Of a stretch of 64,000 nucleotides of DNA, positions 52,191-61,477 are shown piece after piece. Location: the NCBI GenBank assembly GCA_949825065.1, contig OX463849.1, forward strand, positions 41,413,234 through 41,477,233, in the 5' to 3' direction. The position numbers were made by a program, and so were the translations under genes. Each line of letters opens with the position of its first letter. Within the stretch, counting starts at the first letter, position 1. This DNA is from Odontocerum albicorne (lineage: Eukaryota; Arthropoda; Insecta; Trichoptera; Odontoceridae). The notes under the pieces were generated by a model. That model was not told the origin of the DNA and ran no database searches. It worked only from the letters and a program-made list of their open reading frames with translations.

Positions 52191-52919
52191 AGTAGAGTAA
52201 TAAATTAATATTTAATTTAGTTTTTATTGTTACCCTGATTTCGGTGTCATTTTTTATCTTTTTCGAGATTGTGTGGCACATATATGTACAATATAATAGA
52301 TAGATATATCATCTTCGTTTAGGAAAATAAATATTGAATTAGGATAAACAGGGTAAAAGTTACATAGATTACGAATCCTTGAAAATATGTCATTTACTAA
52401 AAAACTATAAAACAAAATTAATAAGAAAACGTGGTTTCATAATACTGTAATATTTCAGAGTAACGTTTCCTTCATCAAATCAATTGTTTCATCTAATTAA
52501 TTTTGTAAAATTTTTAGTTAGTTACGAGTGCATCTCATGACCAAGTGAGATTTTTTATCTTTTGCCGTCTGTTGTCGGAGGCTGACCACCATAATTGCAA
52601 TCCTTATTTTGTTCACTGCACCACGGAACAACTCGGTAGAACTACACCCAAACCGTTATCGCAAGCGTATTCCTCTGTTTCATTGACCATTAAGTTTCCC
52701 TTGAATGATCAGTGTTAAAATGTATATTGTACCTCTCATTCAGTGACTGAGTTACCACCGCAAGTTGCGAATATTCAGTTTACAGTAGTTTTCGGTCCTT
52801 GTTATACTCGTACATACGCGCAAGCACTTTCATATTCATAACACAATCTATTCAGCAAATCTCGAGGATATGTCTGTAGTTCCATATATCAAAAGCTTAT
52901 ATCTTACGTTTTGTTTCCT
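52191..52919. other. Non-coding stretch
   Basis: No supported gene. Confidence 0.2.
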
Positions 52920-53470
52920 TGTACTGGGTGGGCCAAATGTGACGAAGGGGTTTGAAGTTTTAATAACTTTTTTTACAGGTTTTAAAAAGAAACCCTTGGA
53001 GTTTAACCTTGATAAAATACATAACCGAACAACGAACACAAATTGTGAAATTTTACTATCAAATCCAAGGACCAATAATTCTAGCCCAACGAGCATATCA
53101 TCGCCATAATGGCGTGAGATATTATCCAAGCGAATCAATGATTAAACGTTTGATTGGTCGTTTTGAGGAACAGGGTTCAGTGAACGAACTTCCACGAACA
53201 GGCAGACCACGCTCGGTTAATATCGAAGCCACAGTTAAGCGTGTAAGGGAATGTGTTGCAAAATACCTGACGACATCAACTCAAAGGCGGTGTAGAAAGG
53301 TTGCAGTTGCGGTGTAGAAATGTTGGACATCACTTCAGCGTAATCTGAAAATTTTGAACATATTTCCGTATAAAACCCAGTTGGTGTAACAGCTGAAGCC
53401 ATCAGATTATCGGTGGCTTTAGCTGAAATATTGAAACCCTTTCATGATTTTTGGTCCATCGTTGTGTTTG
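52920..53470 (+). pseudogene. IS630-type transposase N-terminal domain (DUF4817-like)
   Basis: 53,009-53,317 is open: MIKYITEQRTQIVKFYYQ, then YYPSESMIKRLIGRFEEQGSVNELPRTGRPRSVN. This is the HTH (xYTxEQRxxIVxxYY...PSxxTIxRLVxxFExTGSVxxxxRxGRPR) at the start of many insect IS630 transposases. Later pieces (SENFEHISV, PFHDFWSIVVFVHCLRFHF) hint at further coding in other frames to about 53,470. No TIR pair was recognised. Confidence 0.6.
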
Positions 53471-54869
53471 TACATTGTCTACGCTTCCATTTTATAGAGG
53501 AAAGTTAAGAAGATGTAACAACGAACCATACGCATTCTCAATTCTAAGTTCAGATTTTCTTATTTGAAAAAAAAAGCACTTTTTGCTGTCTCTAGTCGCC
53601 TATATTTCTAGAAAATAATCCCATTATTCGACTAACCACGTTTCAAAGTATTTATATTAATGTTCACGTATATTTAAGTTTGCACTTTTAATCACTTTAT
53701 TAAAATATTTTCCTTCTTTATTTACCCTTCCCTTACGGTGATAAAATTGAAACGCGCGCTCCGGTGTTGGGTAGTGAGTACGCGATCAAAAATTAGCGAT
53801 ATTCAATCGGAAAAATAAAAAAATTCATAGATAATCCCCTTAATTAATTATAATTGAAGTTAAAAATTATAATAATTGAGATTTATTTGCTGAAAACATT
53901 AAAAAACCATCTGGCAACGCTCACGGAACGGGCGTAGATCTAGTCTCGTTGCCAGCTCAACTGCTACTGCGGCGCGGCAGGGTTGGTGGCTAACTCGGGC
54001 GTGGCTTACACTTGCGAGGTTGAGACAATTGAGCTCCTCGCTATTCAGTGACGTATGCAAAAGTGAGATGCGAATATAGTGTCGCGCTTCCCGCACACTC
54101 TTCACCTATCGTCAAGACCCAAGATCGAGGCACTCACAGCGTTTAAATGCGAATTTGTTTCCGATATTCAGAAAATACTTACGATGTAGTCGATAAATTA
54201 TGATTATTATTAATATTATTTTTTAAATCAATGCGTAAATATATTATGGAGGAGTACCTAGAATCTTTACCTGGTATTTATTATATTTATAGAGATATTG
54301 ATGGTTATTTGAAGCAACGTGTAGAAGATACCCAACACCGGGAAGGAAAGGTTAAGACATCCATCCTTCCAAGCATTTAAAAGCTTTTCAATTTAGATTA
54401 CTAATGAAAACAAGTACTTAGACAAATTAATAATACTTCAACAAAATACATTCTATACGCATATTTTAACCAAATGAATGCACAGTTTTCTGTTATAGCC
54501 AAGCTTTTACTAATAAAAATCCTAATACGGTCACGGCAATTTACGAGAGATCGTCGATGTTCGTGCATCATTGATGACGTGCATAAATGACTTGACAAAA
54601 TGGGACGACATGAGAAGCCTCGCGCCAGGCGAGATAAGTGTATTACTTTAATGACTGGCCGCGTACTGGTTCACTTATTAACCGTGTAATTATCTGCCTC
54701 GCCAGGGAAGGAACCCTGATTGAAATAGCTGGAAGCCTTTTTCTTTGGCACGCGCTGCGGCAGTCCCCTTGAACCAGAAAGGATCATTGAAGATACTAAT
54801 TAACTTGGAGACGGAACTTATCGTTTTTTCTAGTAATACCATGTTCTGTAGTGGACACATATAAGATTT
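53471..54869. other. Non-coding; small inverted repeat at 54,625-54,715
   Basis: GCCAGGCGAGATAAGTGTATTAC pairs imperfectly with GTGTAATTATCTGCCTCGCCAGG about 90 bp on. No gene recognised. 53,930-54,100 is less AT-rich. Confidence 0.3.
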
Positions 54870-54873
54870 TTAA

Positions 54874-55485
54874 CCTGTTCACCGCGTTAAAAATCAAATT
54901 CCACGAATCCTGTGCGCGGCACAATTTCAGCGTTTTTTAATTTCTAAGTTTAAACACATATTTTGTTTAGAACCACTGATATTTGATTACAACACCAAGT
55001 AAACATGACACTTAAGTAATTTTCTGATAATAAATAATAGTCATTACTCTTAAGGAGACTCATTAAATAAAGGAGATAAACTTAACATTACGTAAAATAA
55101 ACAAAGGAATGCTACGATCAAATCAATGCTTCATGACACTCACCCAATCAAATGCATATAGCACTAGTAATGTTTATTTACGTAAGAGAGACTTAGTAAT
55201 GTTTATTTACGTAAGAGAGACTCATCGCAGGACTCGATGCGCGACAGGTCGTTAATGCTGGAAATATTAAAAACCAAAAAAAATTGGCGCTCTGTTTATT
55301 CAACAATATCTCATAAACTAATATATTATTTGACAAGGTTTTCAGAGATGTCGCTAGAATAAAGATTATTTTAAATTTTAGTTCAATTTTTATTCCGGTT
55401 TTGTGTCATTTTTTTTAAGTATTTGTGATTTGAAACTTGGATTGTCGTCAGATCACAGGCGTTTGTGCTCCCCGCGGGGAACACG
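54874..55485 (+). mobile_element. 612-bp element with TTAA flanks, piggyBac-like MITE
   Basis: Left end CCTGTTCACCGCG and inverted right end CGTGTTCCCCGCG, flanked by TTAA (54,870-54,873; 55,486-55,489). It contains a 29-bp tandem duplication (TAGTAATGTTTATTTACGTA at 55,165 and 55,194). No coding sequence. The TIR wording resembles the MITE at 24,797. Confidence 0.6.
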
Positions 55486-55489
55486 TTAA

Positions 55490-55873
55490 TGGATCTTTCT
55501 TTAGTTCGCATTGTAATCCCTTTTTATTGTGTCACCCAATAAGGGGCATTACTTATTATTGTGGTAGTATAATTTATCGACCATCACTGATGTAGCGTTT
55601 TATTATAATGAATAAATTTAAGAAATTATTGTTTTTTTTTTGTAGCCCTTTAGAGTTTTGTAGTCAGGACGAAAAATAACTTTAAGATGAACCTTACATC
55701 AACTTAATTCTAAAAACAATGAAAATAAAATTACGTAATACGCTGCGTATATGAAATAAATACGTTGCGTAACATATATGAAATAAAATGTGATATTGAA
55801 AGTACACATATTAGATTTACACAAGAGAACATTTATACTTGAATACAAGAACATTAACGTTGTCTATCTACTA
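55490..55873. other. Non-coding stretch
   Basis: No supported feature. Confidence 0.2.
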
Positions 55874-56790
55874 CCTTGATAAAAGTTTTAGGGCCGGCCA
55901 CCGTGTGGCGCTGTCAGTCACCCGATCGGAATTCTTTTTTTTTAGTTAGGTTACCACATCTATCATTGACACTTCCCTCAAAATTTCAGCGTCATAGCTT
56001 GACATTTGTAAAAGTTACGTTGTACTGAGTACACTTTTGTGCGTGTTTTCGATTTTTTACAAGTTTAAAAATGGCATCAATTGTGCATCAACGAGTTTGC
56101 ATTAAATTTTGTGTGAAAAACGGATTTAACGGTCCGCAGGCCTTGGAAATGTTGGAGAAGTGTTTTTCGGTGGCACGAACGCTTCAGAAGTGGTCGTGAG
56201 TCAGTCGAGGATGACGAACGTAGTGGGAGTCGAAAACCGATGAAAACATCGATAAAATCAAAGAAATGTTGGCCGAAAACCGCAAATTGACCATTAGAGA
56301 GCTGGCAGAGGACTTGAACATCACTTATGAATCCGCTCAAGACATTTATGTTAGTGGTTTGGTCCTCAGACGTGTCGCTGCAAAACTGGTGTCGAAAGAC
56401 CTTAATTTCATGCAAAAAAAGAACTGCGTTGAAATCGCGAAATACATTATTTCCATGAGTTTTTGACCAAAAACAACACGAATACTATCCAGCAGCCTTC
56501 GAATTCACCTGATCTGGCTCCCTGCGACTTTTTCCTGTTCAACCGACTTAAAAAACCGCTTCGCGGAATGCGTAACAGCACCCGAGAGGATGTCATGAAA
56601 AAATCGAAGACGGCTCTGATGAACATACCGAAAATTGAGTACCAGCGGTGTTTCGAAGATTGGATCAAGCGCTGTGGCGTAAGTGCGTTGCAGTCGATGG
56701 ATAGTACTTTGAAGGTGACCATATCGATTTTGATGAATAAACTTGTATTTTCGATTTTATGAATAAAGTCCTAAAACTTTTTGATCAAGG
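55874..56790 (+). mobile_element. Mariner element, internally deleted (third family)
   Basis: The left end CCTTGATAAAAGTTTTAGG and inverted right end CCTTGATCAAAAAGTTTTAGG are flanked by TA (55,872-55,873; 56,791-56,792). It is 917 bp instead of about 1.3 kb. The transposase gene starts at 56,071 and is disrupted. Confidence 0.85.
56071..56760 (+). pseudogene. Mariner transposase remnant (third family)
   Basis: ATG 56,071 gives MASIVHQRVCIKFCVKNGF...ALEMLEKCF (first HTH), then frameshifts. 56,266-56,463 reads MLAENRKLTIRELAEDLNI (second HTH) and LRRVAAKLVSKDLNFMQKKN. 56,463-56,760 reads SNSPDLAPCDFFLFNRLKKPLRG with the third catalytic Asp. The first two Asp were lost in a deletion at about 56,450-56,480. 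Family wording (FLFPKLKxPxxGxR, FEDWxKRW) is that of insect D34D mariners. Confidence 0.8.
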
Positions 56791-56792
56791 TA

Positions 56793-57847
56793 TTGTAGTA
56801 TTAACAATTTTTCAGAAATTGCAAAAACTCGGTTTTTGAGAACTATGACGCACTGCATATTTCGTCATCTTCTTACACGAACATCGAATGTGTGACTCCT
56901 GAGGACGGGATATGCGATCAACCTAAAACGTCTACTCGAAATTATAATTCAAAGTGAATAATAATTACTAAATCCTTTTTTCGGTTATGTCTCTGAAAAT
57001 CTCAAATATCTCATTAATACAATAAATTTAAACCTGTAATGTTTATTCTGCTATTTTTTTTAAACTATTCTCGAACTAATAAAAATAATACGATAAAGAT
57101 ACTTTATGAATAGTTTTGCAATTACATAACTTATTATTATAATTGCTTTCTAAAACATATATTCCGTCCAGTGAGTAATGCATCTGTTCCACATCTCATT
57201 GCATCTTATTAATATACCATACGTATTACAGCTGTTGGATGTCATCCTGTCTTGTTGCACAAGTGACGTGTTAATAATGTGCAGGGAAAGAAATATATAG
57301 TATTCTGGTAGGTGCTGGAATATTTTCTATTCGAATATATATATTATATCCATCATCCTCTCTCTACCTACCCTGATAAAGCTTTGTAGTGCCGAATCAG
57401 AACTTGAGAACCATTTAAAACGCAATTAGTTATTGGATTTATTTAAAAATAAGATTAAGTTGTTCACGTTATATTAAGTGATTTTGGTATAAATGACTAT
57501 TATCTCTAGCCGTGGTCTAACGATTAGCATTCACGATAAGCAAGCGGATGCCTGACTGTGTGTTTGCCGAAGGGCAACGGCTTGCGCACTCTTAATCAAT
57601 ACGCACAGGCGTCTTCTATCTACACGGCTGACATACTAGATCACGATAGCCTATCGTCAAACACGTCAAGTTTTACAACAAAAAGGTGACCTGTAAAGCG
57701 CTGTTTCGCACTAAGAGAGCGTTTTTTTTTTGTTATTTATAAGTCCAATAAAGGTTATAAAGAGCCATTTCTTTATTTTATATATTTATACAAAAAGTCA
57801 AATACAATAAAAATAATACAGACTTGCAAATAATATTGTAAATTAAA
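56793..57847. other. Non-coding; one LINE-tail scrap
   Basis: 57,352-57,378 (CATCCTCTCTCTACCTACCC) matches the end of the RTE-like LINE tail. Otherwise nothing supported; 57,505-57,590 has an A-box-like CGTGGTCTAACGATTAG but no B box. Confidence 0.3.
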
Positions 57848-57907
57848 TTGATAGTTTTATATATTGTAGATATAGATTTGCTTTCTGTCAAATATCTTGG
57901 GTCCAGG

Positions 57908-58180
57908 AAACTAGACTTTTATCTGTCTCCTACTAAAGATAATCACAACTTCTTTCAGTTCAATTCGATTCCATCATCACCCACGCTGTTATGGGAGACA
58001 AAATCATTACCCAGTGTGATCTATACTAAAAGATCGAAATCATCTTGTGACGAAGAAGAAACTGCCTTAAGGGACTCTTTCTCCGATGACGACACACCTA
58101 AGTGTGAAAAGAGAAGTAACGACGACAGACTTGAGGTCCGGCGTCACGGTAGAAGAAAAATTACTTGCAGCACAGTAAAT
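57908..58180 (+). other. Possible isolated coding exon, unrecognised
   Basis: The open frame 57,848-58,192 has no ATG, but its second half has a protein-like composition: SIPSSPTLLWETKSLPSVIY, then KRSKSSCDEEETALRDSFSD, an acidic Ser/Asp run, and a basic RRHGRRK. A possible acceptor, TATCTTGGGTCCAG, ends at 57,907 and a possible donor, CA|GTAAAT, at about 58,173. No family recognised and no neighbouring exon found. It lies on the opposite strand, downstream of the R1-like fragment, so it could equally be chance within a repeat. Confidence 0.25.
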
Positions 58181-58455
58181 ATATTTATATAATGGCTTAA
58201 CGCCTCTGTTTAAACAACCTAGCAAGTTGTCATTATTTTTACAGATTATTTTAAATACAGCAAAACTATCCTTTGACGCCACTAAATCAGAGTAATTAAT
58301 AAAGATGAACCAATGTACGAGTAAGACAGAGTGGAGATCCCTTTAGAAATGTTTTCTCGATTATAATCGCAGTACCACAAAAAATTATCTGTGGATTGAT
58401 TCAGATGACCACAAAACTTATAGCAAGGCAAAGGGATAAGATGAGATGGCGGACG

Positions 58456-58930
58456 TCACTTATCCTCGCTGTTGCACCCTACCAGGAAGGATGGATAATC
58501 ACGGTGCAACGCTGACTCTAAATCTAACGGAGTGAACCCCGATAAGGCCGAGAGTGCTTCCGCCGAGCATGTCCTATAAACCTTGGTGATAGCTAATAGC
58601 GTCCACCTTTGATGGCCGATCAGTATCATTTTAACAACTGAGAGCGTGTTTCTGTGGGCCCAATATCTGGTTGCATAGCACACAATGCTAAGAAATACTG
58701 CATTATAGTAGTCTGCTTGCTCGCTCGTGCGCAACACACTTTGTACGCTACTGGTACAAAGAACTGTAACAATAGGTGAATGACTGTTGCTCGATGCTCG
58801 GAGAATTTGGCTCACGTTCAGAGGCGTAGATCGGTGAAAACGTAGCAGGGTGAAGAGATTCCTCTTAGGCAGGTAGTAGATGGTCTCAAGTAAAACACAG
58901 TAGACAGGGTGAACTGAGAATGATTTATTT
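58456..58930 (-). pseudogene. R1-like LINE ORF2 C-terminal fragment
   Basis: The minus strand reads FLSIVCYATRYWAHRNTLSVV, then KMILIGHQRWTLLAITKVYRTCSAEALSALSGFTPLDLE in the open frame (shown in part). It is the QRxxLLAITKAYRTxSxEALxxLxGxxPLDLE block that follows the RT in R1-type elements. The homologous stretch lies at 11,850-11,920. RT and endonuclease are absent. Confidence 0.75.
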
Positions 58931-59160
58931 TGCGATTTATTTTGAATTTGGCCCTTCTTATGTGTGGCCGATCGCTCATCGCAAGCCCCTGTTTCCGCCA
59001 CTGCATGCGGTCACACCTCGCGAAATACCACAATCTTCGGGAATTTTGCGCATGCAGACAGACGCCGGCCGGCCAGCGATATAGTATCGCGGTGGCCGCG
59101 CACAAGTCACGTTTCTGTTACGGTCGCGAAACAGCACGGATCCCAAAAAACATAAGTATT
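58931..59160. other. Locally GC-rich, CpG-containing island
   Basis: 59,000-59,150 has many CpG and GGCC words (GACGCCGGCCGGCCAGCG, GGTGGCCGCGCACAAG) in an otherwise AT-rich region. No protein recognised. It may be part of the LINE copy next to it. Confidence 0.3.
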
Positions 59161-59985
59161 ACATACAATTACAAACCAAATAACATCAAAATATTCACGC
59201 ATTAATATTTACAAGCAAGTTAATCACATTTCATGGTGACGCATACGTCCGGTACAGTGGTTTAAGTTTTAATGTTAAGTTAAATATATAAATAGTTCGT
59301 GGTATACATTAAGAAGCTATAATAGAATGTACTCACTTTGTTTGCGTGTGGCACAAATTACTCAAATATTTGTCAAAAAAAAAATCGATTTCATTATTTC
59401 TTTAAACTCTTGATCATGAAATTGAATTTATCGGCACATTCAACGTGAAACAATCTTAGTACTTGAATACAAGTCGCTTTAAACCGTTTAAGGTTGATGT
59501 TCCCTTGAGAAATGTTTATCGTCGTTTCCAAGGTTTTCATAAAATTCCTCAACAATGACGTCGTGTTGAATGATCTCCAATCCATATCGTTACCAAATCA
59601 CGCCTGTGTATTTTCCCATTCAGTCAAATTTCCCTTCAATGTGTGAGAACTAATGTAAAAAAATGACAAAACGATACCGCTCTTGTTGAAAAAAGTTTTA
59701 CGATCGCTTCTTTTTGACTGATTCATATTGCGCACAAATCGAAACCAGTTTAAGCTTCTCCCCGGGCATACAAACTATAATTATTGCGTGTTTTTATTAA
59801 TTGATATTAACGCTTGAGGGTTTTGCTAATTTTGAATTCACATGAAGTAACGTATTGCTCATGTTGCCGAATTGATCTAATAATATTTTTTATAGATTTG
59901 TTGTTCATAAAAAGCGTTTTTTTTAGTCCAGCAAAAAATGTTATATTATCTTTATATATACTTTTAAGAATGTTATTTTTTTATT
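59161..59985. other. AT-rich non-coding stretch
   Basis: No supported feature. Confidence 0.2.
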
Positions 59986-60058
59986 GTTTTTAGTATTACA
60001 TAAAAGGAAAAAAATAAGTAAAATAAAAAACTTATTTTATATTTTGTGTTCACCACAG

Positions 60059-60121
60059 GTTTAATTTAGGTTCACAACTAGTTTCGAAGATCACCGTCCT
60101 CTTCGTCAGGTGAATATAAAC
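60059..60121 (-). ncRNA. Hammerhead-ribozyme-like motif, left arm
   Basis: Minus strand: stem I strand GUUUA..UUCAC, core CUGACGA (60,103-60,109), stem II GAGGA/UCUUC with loop CGGUGA, GAAAC, two-base loop UA, GUU, then GUGAA...UAAAC closing stem I. This is the type I layout with the tiny stem III seen in Penelope-like elements. Compared with the right arm, stem II has G-U in place of A-U, so pairing is kept. One extra A sits between the core GA and stem II, and the cleavage triplet is GUU rather than GUC. It is in sense orientation downstream of the element's coding remnant. Confidence 0.6.
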
Positions 60122-60260
60122 TAAATTGCTAAAATATATTCTGTACAAGTGTAAATAACCTAATATAAAAGAGGTGAGGTAGGGGGAGAGATGTGATACA
60201 ATGGTGAATGGGGCGGGCAAAAAATATGTGAAAGTGAATCTTTAAGACAGGGGGGGGGGG

Positions 60261-60546
60261 TTAAATTGGAAACATATTAAGCAGAGGGCTATTATGAAAA
60301 TTGGTTTGGTTATTGATGATATTTAGACTTAATTTTATATATTTTTTTATCTCGAGAATTTCCAAATCGTCAAGATGCAATCCTCGGTTTATATGTAGAA
60401 TCTTCAAACCACGATTAATATCGAACGAATGGTTGTTTTCAATTAGGTGGTTAGCGAACTCTGAAATAGTATTATTGTTCAGGCATCTTAAATGTTCCTT
60501 AACTCGTTTTTCAAAAATCCCCCCCTGTCTTAAAGATTCACATATT
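60261..60546 (-). pseudogene. Penelope-like element C-terminal (GIY-YIG region) fragment
   Basis: Minus-strand frame ending at TAA 60,261-60,263. It reads SLRQGGIFEKRVKEHLRCLN, then SEFANHLIENNHSFDINRG, LKILHINRG, LEILEIKKYIK and NFHNSPLLNMFPI. The order RxxEHL - FAxHLxExxHSF - ILHxxxKG - LExxEIxxxxK - HNxxL is the end of the GIY-YIG endonuclease domain of Penelope-type proteins. The GIY-YIG motif and reverse transcriptase are truncated away. No start codon. Confidence 0.65.
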
Positions 60547-60659
60547 TTTTCCCCGCCCCATTCACCATTGTATTACATCTCTCCTCACTTCACTCCCCCT
60601 ACCTCACCTCTTTTATATTAGGCTATTTACACTTGTACAGAATATATTTTAGCAACTTA

Positions 60660-60722
60660 GTTTATATTCACCTGACGAAGAAGACGGTGATCTTCGAAAC
60701 TAGTTGTGAACCTAAATTAAAC
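60660..60722 (+). ncRNA. Hammerhead-ribozyme-like motif, right arm
   Basis: Plus strand: GUUUA and UUCAC (60,660-60,671), core CUGACGA (60,672-60,678), stem II GAAGA/UCUUC (60,80-84 and 60,91-95 counted within 60,600s), GAAA at 60,696-60,699, AC-UA-GU stem III, predicted cut after U60,705, and GUGAA...UAAAC (to 60,722) pairing with both stem I blocks. It is antisense to the element's coding remnant because this arm is inverted. The same caveats (extra A after the core, GUU triplet) apply. Confidence 0.6.
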
Positions 60723-60841
60723 CTGTGGTGAACACAAAATATAAAATAAGTTTTTTATTTTTTTCCTTTTATGTAAAAAATGGCACCACAATGTGAAACT
60801 ATAGTCTTTTCGAAGATTCAAGAAAGAAGTTTTTAGTATTA

Positions 60842-61020
60842 TTTATTTGAAGTATCTTTCTAAATTATCTTTATCGAATCAAGACATTGAACGGGTTGTG
60901 GTTAACGTGATTAAAAATTCTAGTTAATATTTTTGGCTGTAAAAATGAAGACCTTAAGTAAAGCAGAATAAGTCATTAATTAAATGCATCCAAAAACCTA
61001 GAACAAACTCAAATATATTT
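60842..61020. other. Non-coding stretch
   Basis: No supported feature. Confidence 0.2.
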
Positions 61021-61023
61021 AAG

Positions 61024-61090
61024 TCTACCGGGAATCAAACCCGAAACCCCAAACGCAACGAGCCGGTATTTTCACCGCTAAGCAAAGAAT
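61024..61090 (-). repeat. tRNA-derived SINE-like copy
   Basis: B-box GGTTTGATTCCC on the minus strand (about 61,029-61,041) and a decayed A box near 61,075-61,085. Confidence 0.4.
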
Positions 61091-61199
61091 TAATGTACGT
61101 ACGTTAACTAAAGGCTGGGTCTCTTTGAAATGACTGATTTTTCTATACGAACTCCATTAGGCTAAGCAATAGATTACATTTTCGTTGTACACAGTACAA

Positions 61200-61250
61200 C
61201 TAGGTGGGTTAATTGCCTTGTGGCGATCTCTCCCAACCGACAAAAACTCT
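61200..61250 (-). repeat. Decayed scrap of a LINE 3' UTR
   Basis: Minus strand TTTTTGTCGGTTGGGAGAG and ATCGCCACAAGGCAA resemble the TGTCTGGTTGGTTGGAAGAG, ATTGCCGCCTGGCAA block of the LINE ending at 21,099. Confidence 0.4.
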
Positions 61251-61477
61251 GTTCTTTTGAAGTATTTCCAAAACATGATTTACTCATGTTCTTAATCTTT
61301 CTGTTAGTATTAAATTTCGAAGACTTCCAGTTTATTTATTACGTTGACTGTTAGACTCAATTTTAGTACTCGTTCAGAGCACGCTACAGAGCTACAAAAA
61401 GGTAAGGTTTTTAGATATCATTTCCATGATAATGTCTGAAATTATATCTAAAAATCTAGTCATACGCCGTAACACAG

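Larger units (their letters stand above)
59999..60828 (-). mobile_element. Compact Penelope-like element with inverted arms
   Basis: It is flanked by a perfect 13-bp direct repeat GTTTTTAGTATTA (59,986-59,998; 60,829-60,841), taken as its target duplication. Arms 59,996-60,260 and 60,516-60,776 are inverted copies of each other (about 95 percent), with landmarks GTTCACCACAGG, CGAAGATCACCG, CTTCGTCAGGTGAATATA and ACAATGGTGAATGGGGCG. Between them lies the C-terminus of a Penelope-type protein on the minus strand. 52 bp (60,777-60,828) extend beyond the right arm. Terminal repeats in inverted orientation, severe 5' truncation and variable target duplications are known features of this class. Confidence 0.75.
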
